Below, in pieces: positions 59,701-64,000 of a stretch of 64,000 bases of DNA. The stretch is taken from positions 310,001 to 374,000 of the forward strand of contig JAUDYN010000003.1 of the NCBI GenBank assembly GCA_030407005.1, in the 5' to 3' direction. The position numbers and the translations under genes are program-made. The notes beneath the pieces were generated by a model. The model saw only the letters and a program-made list of their open reading frames with translations. It was not told the DNA's origin and searched no databases. This DNA comes from Desarmillaria ectypa (Eukaryota > Basidiomycota > Agaricomycetes > Agaricales > Physalacriaceae). How positions within the stretch are numbered: position 1 is the first letter of the stretch; each line of letters opens with the position of its first letter.

Positions 59701-61057
59701 TGATATGCCATCTATGCATTCACACCTAGATTTTGCGATTTTGTAACAATACTATTGCACATCTATCCTATACTAGTGATACATAAAGGACTATAGCTGA
59801 GGCTTTGGGCTGATAGTTAAAAAGCAGTAAGCAACTAGTAAAGCCAGGACTTAGATGCAACACTATTAGTGGGTTAAATCTACCAGCCAGCTAGACCAGT
59901 AACTCAAATGCTAGCAGGATTAAATACAGCCACTAGCAAATAAAGAATGCTACTAGCACACCAAAACCAGGAGCAGAGTACACAGATCTTATGAAGTTCT
60001 GTCACTAGCAGCCTAGACTGGGCATAAATGCCTAAGTCAGGATAACTAGTCACATGGCAATCTTGAAACAGGACTTAGAAATAAATTAGGAATGGATTAA
60101 CCTTGAGCCCAGATCTGACTATTTCAATATAGATCTCTTATGATCGATGCTAGTGGAGCTGGACTGCATCCTCGATCATGATTGGATAGCTGTTACAGGC
60201 ACCAATATCCAGATATCCATATAACCACATTACTAGGGTATGTAGTTGGGCCAAAGGTATGGAAAGACCAACTGTGGAGTCTCTAGACCAAATATTTGAA
60301 AAGAAAACAGACTAGACCAACTACTGCATGATTATTCACCATTATTCATGACTAGCCAAGAAATCCTTACCAATATACCCTATACCCAGATGATATTTAT
60401 AGTTTTGCCTCAGTAGTATATAAGTAGTGGGATAGGCACTTGTGCAAGGCAGGCAAGCCATCCCCATAGTTGAGCCCTCACTGATAGTAACTAGTGTCCC
60501 CAACTAAAGGCTTTTGTGCTTAATCTTGATGAAGTGATTAATAGTCACTAAGTCACCTATAGTATTGCATTGAATTGAAGTCCATTAGAGTCACTGTTGT
60601 GTCTTGCAAAGGTCCAGAGTGTTTTGAAGTTAGTTCAAGCAAAGTTCTCAGAGTTATAGTATTATTCTTAGGCTAAGAGTGCTACTAGTGAGTCAAGAGT
60701 GCAACTAGTCAAGTGTTTATCACTTGTAGAAAGCAGTATAGGGCTAAGAGTGCTACTAGTTCAAAGCAATTTCAGTCAGAATGAGCACAGTAGCACAAAC
60801 CAAGTCACTCTTTACCCAATTGTGTCTTACCAACCCCACTAGTGTGAGTAGTACTTTGTATAACTCACTAGTAAAGAATAAAATGTCTTTAAGACAACTG
60901 TGCTTGATTATTAAAGTCTGCAGAGTGCTTCTATCATACTCAAAACCATCTGAATTCAATATTGGTGATTAAGTGTAGAGTAGTAAGAGGTTTAGTGTGA
61001 TTGATGTTCATTGCCATTCCCTAATTCTTTTGTCACTCACCATTACCAAGCACATCA
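59701..61057 (+). repeat. 1.36-kb solo-LTR-like repeat, copy B
   Basis: Begins TGATATGCC, ends AGCACATCA; flanks CCAG (59697-59700) and CTAG (61058-61061), a possible 4-bp duplication with a C/T change. A TATATAAG at 60417-60424 and a AATAAA at 60877-60882 lie in the order expected for a promoter and polyadenylation signal of an LTR in this orientation. Full-length match to copy A in inverted orientation. No coding. Confidence 0.8.
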
Positions 61058-62440
61058 CTAGGAGCCAAATTTCCTGCAGCAGAGGGATATAGCTGTCAGT
61101 GTTGGTTGGCCCACATTCAGATGCATATGTTAGGGCCTAGGTTTGGCCCATATACTGGATCCCTCTGATTGAGGGCTAGTCACTTGTTCATGTTGGGATG
61201 AATGTGGGGCCAGGCAGTTTTAGCCTCCATGTCTGCCCACTGTAATTCCCAGGCAGTGGTCCTGAAGAGGCCAAATAAGGCCCTGTCAATATTAGAGAGG
61301 TCTGGCTACTTGTAATTAGCCCTGTCGACATTGAATGGATTATCAGGGGCTGTAGGAGTGGCCAAAGCTTTGGCATTGTTGGAGTTGTCATTGATAATGT
61401 TGATGATAGGGAGAGAGGAGGAGGATTCTATTTCTCCACTAGGCCAGGAGCCTTGTTCCTGGATGGTGATAGCTTAGAGGCCATAGAGATGGGTGCAGAG
61501 ATGGGGTATACTCATCCCAGGATTTTCTGAGTGTCAAACCCTGTTGTGAGCTGAATGCAGAGGCAGGGTGTAGGGGGGAGAGGAGGACTCTCTGTCTCAG
61601 AATGTAGTCTATACATTCCTTTCATGTTCCAGAATAGGGGAGGAGGGTTGTTTCACCCAGTTGTTAGAGTGGGTGAGGGTCCTCCTGCATGTAGGAAACT
61701 CCTTTGAGAAGTTTGAGAAGTGGACCCAGAGGCAGAAAAGGGCTTCTTCCCTGGATGCCAGATTTGCAGGAGCCATCCTGGCAGGGGTGGGTCTCCTTGA
61801 GAGGACATAGAGAGAGTGATGAGGAGGATAGGGAGAGAGTGGGGGTCTGTTTTGTTGTTGGTGTAGGCACACCCTGATTTCTTCTTTGTACTTGTATACA
61901 AAGAGTGTTGTAAAAATTACTAGAAGTATGATGCCATCAATGGCAGTACTAATTGTGATTGTCTGTCATTCACGTCATTCTTCTGGCATATAGAGTGCTT
62001 CTTTGTGACTAGTGGTGAAGAGGCTGGTAGAGTATCTTTCAACTAATATTAGGATCCAATCCCCATGTGATCTTGGGATTGAGCACTACTCTTGGGCTGT
62101 CTTGCATTTGGACAATCACTCATAATAAGAGAGTGGCTTAGATCTTTAGATGAGTGTAGGAGATGGTATATGAATTAAGTTTAGTCAAAAGATAGAGAAT
62201 ATATATGAAAACTACTCTTCTTATATACTGAAAGTATGACCTAATAATAACTGTGACCATGAGTTGTCCATGCTTGAAATGAGTAGGATTGTGCAACTAT
62301 GGTGTGACTGTGGTGAGGTATGCAAGAATAGAATGACAGTGTGAGAGAATCAATGGTTTTTATTAATGAACAATGGTGATGTTGTTGGATAGTAGCGATT
62401 AGATGTCAGATAAGATAAGGAAAATAGAAAAATTATAACA
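61058..62440 (-). mobile_element. Truncated chromovirus relative, 5' LTR to Gag, minus sense
   Basis: 5' LTR 62047-62440, PBS 62033-62046 (two mismatches to the LTR site), then a start near 61993, the membrane segment ISTAIDGIILLVIFTTLFVY and a KYKEEIRVCLHQQQNR stretch that runs on in frame into Gag, with VLSRRPTPARMAPANLA. Gag pieces FNVDRANY, PDLSNIDRALFGLFRTTAWE end near 61060. It faces the plus-sense copy at 58348, so two 5' halves lie head to head with the solo-LTR-like repeat between them. Confidence 0.75.
62047..62440 (-). repeat. 5' LTR of the minus-sense truncated element
   Basis: 394 bp, plus-strand ends TATTAGG...TATAACA. On the sense strand TATATAAG (62227 down to 62220) precedes TATCTTTTGACTAA (62194 down to 62181) by 33 nt. 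The TATTA end probably came from TGTTA by a transition. Confidence 0.75.
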
Positions 62441-62445
62441 TGAGT

Positions 62446-64000
62446 AGAGATAAAGTCTCTTCCTCAAAATTAATCTTGAGATTATAGGAATAACACTCAG
62501 AGAGTTTTTCTCAAAGAGAATCACTAAAAATATTGGCAAAATCATAATATTCTGTTGGTATATCTGTCATATCAATGGAAGTAATGGAGGCAGCCTTATC
62601 ATTAACACTTGGCATAGAAGATTGTAGTGTAAACTGTTAAGCACTTTCTTCTGCACATGCTTAGATGAAAGCAGCAACTGAAATAATAGAAATCTTAGGA
62701 GTAACTAAAGTAGAAAAGGATAGAATGGAAGGATAGGAATAAATGGGTTCATAAGATGGTGAAGCCCATTAGAATCTCAGATTAAAAGATTTAGGTGAAG
62801 TAGAAATGTCTATGCAGTCCAATATTATGTATCAGAGACTATAGAAGCACTTGAAGGAGAAGCAAATGATAATAGTGAATGGAAAGTGATATTATGCTTT
62901 ACTTAATCAATCAACAGATTATAGCAGAAAAGCCAGTTAATCTAAGAACAATATTATAAGATAAATCTAGACATATGAACAGGAAGAATATTTGCTATCA
63001 GAATCTATAGGGGGAGAGTGATAGATTGAGAAATATGAGATTCAGTAGAGCTGTCAAGAAGCCAAAGTTGAACAGCAGGAATAGAAGTAGTAGAAAGGTT
63101 GTGGTCTTTAATATACTTTGAATCAATAAAGCAATAGCTTGAATCAGAGTCAATAAGAGCAAGAAAACAAACAATAAAAATGATAGGAGAATTATTAGGC
63201 TCTAATCTAGTGCTAATTTCAAAAAAGAGTGATTGAAAAGAGTGGCAGCATTAAGAGTTATAACCTCCAATATATGATGGTAGTCAATGCAACTCTATTC
63301 TTGCATGAGTATACAGAGCTGCTCTCTATTTTTCTGACTCTGTGGGAGCCAAAACATTAGAGGCTTTAGAAATAACTGCAGCAGCATGTCTCTAAGTAGA
63401 ATCTAAAGTCTTCTACTTGTTATAGTCATTAGTCCTATGCTTATCTTTATAGAATATGCAGAGGTTGTTCTTGTCTTTTTCTTCCTGAGTTAGATGGTCA
63501 TTCTTATCTAGTTTATCAGCATAAGATTTAGATATGGAAGAGACATTGAAACCTGATGAATTGGAATTAGATGATTTTAGAGTCACCATGGGATTAGAAG
63601 ATGGGAAAGAGGAATTGGAATGCTTGGGTTTGTTGGAGGAGTTATAGTTGTTGGAGAAAGGCTTATTATCACAGGATTCTTAGAATATTTTAGCTTTCTG
63701 AGTCTAATAGCAAGCATCTAACTCTTGGGCAAGATTATATATGTTATAGAGATTATTCAGCTTTTTATAGTATGCCATATCATTCTTAATATGAGTACAA
63801 AGTTTATAGTAGAAGGCATGATACAAGAAATTGTCACTATAATCTACTAAGGCCACATACTAGTTAAATTTAATCATGTACTTTATGATTCTGTCTCTAT
63901 TATGTATTTGAAGATTTTCTAAATCATTCTCAGCATCTTCAATGACATTGAAAAGACTGAAGTTAGTTCTGAGTTCATCAAGAAATGCTGCATAAGAATA
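62446..64000 (-). mobile_element. Ty3/gypsy Gag-protease remnant, cut by the LTR at 62440 and by the window edge
   Basis: From the right edge: AAFLDELRTNFSLFNVIEDAE, DLENLQIHNRDRIIKYM, YYKLCTHIKNDMAYYKKL, NLAQELDACY (Gag, 64000 to about 63700). Then a damaged zinc knuckle NNLCIFYKDKHRTNDYNK, in which two Cys positions are Tyr. A protease-like ALIDSDSSYCFIDSKYIK lies near 63150, where the catalytic Gly of DSG is Asp. The pol linker DMTDIPTEYYDFANIFSD and NLKINFEEETLS follow near 62580-62450, right where the neighbouring LTR begins. Different family from the chromovirus. Dead. Confidence 0.75.

Noticed and set aside
40350..64000. Classical RIP (CpA to TpA) as the cause of the AT-rich island
   Set aside because: The diagnostic sites seen (TG/CA doublets between LTRs, CGA to TGA stops) are CpG changes; I could not compute dinucleotide indices, so a minor CpA part is not excluded.
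1..64000. CRISPR arrays, bacterial operons, ribosomal RNA
   Set aside because: None seen. Introns and gene content are eukaryotic and the repeats are retroelements.

Overview
The window looks like nuclear DNA of an agaricomycete (mushroom-forming basidiomycete). Genes are split by many introns of about 45-60 nt. The gene set (group III HAMP-repeat histidine kinase, Dbf2/Sid2 kinase, F-box/LRR family, Mup1-type permease, Rsa4/Notchless) is fungal, and the repeats are chromodomain Ty3/gypsy elements whose damage is the CpG-transition decay expected of methylated DNA. The genus cannot be told. Exon joins were read by eye, so coding coordinates are spans from start codon to stop codon including introns.

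Layout. 1-8,031 (-): large UvrD-like helicase/TPR protein (TRANK1-like), with its 3' end beyond base 1. 8,696-10,531 (-): UNC93-like MFS protein. 11,937-14,330 (-): Mup1/LAT-type amino-acid permease. 15,492-18,491: compact cluster of YOP1 (-), OST5 (+), RPA12 (-) and a small uncharacterised gene (+); YOP1 and OST5 diverge, and OST5 and RPA12 end on one shared CTAG. 19,038-21,125: F-box/LRR gene (-) and a Med9-like gene (+), divergent. 21,331-24,468: partial tandem duplication ending in a frameshifted F-box pseudogene. 24,826-25,539 (-): decayed unidentified gene. 25,540-29,615: nothing recognised. 29,616-36,556 (+): group III hybrid histidine kinase with seven HAMP repeats and at least one GC-AG intron, then Rsa4/NLE1. 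36,965-37,988 (+): uncharacterised, probably broken gene. 38,168-40,128 (-): Dbf2/Sid2 kinase.

From about 40.35 kb to the right edge the character changes abruptly: AT-rich, almost no CpG, nested retroelements. The best preserved is a 9.7-kb chromovirus (44,461-54,175, minus sense) with two 425-bp LTRs, a 5-bp target duplication, Gag, protease, RT/RNase H, integrase and chromodomain. A 1.36-kb solo-LTR-like repeat has split its integrase. An inverted copy of that repeat sits between the truncated gags of two related elements arranged head to head (58,348-62,440). Copia and further gypsy fragments flank these.

Most interesting signals: (i) three related elements each carry, at the same position in the LTR, a 14-nt stretch complementary to their own primer-binding site, 33 nt downstream of a TATA box, which indicates Tf1/sushi-style self-priming; (ii) their first reading frame starts with a conserved membrane-spanning segment, unusual for Gag; (iii) the two LTRs of the long element differ only by transitions (29 counted), including five TG/CA doublets, the footprint of methyl-CpG decay on both strands.
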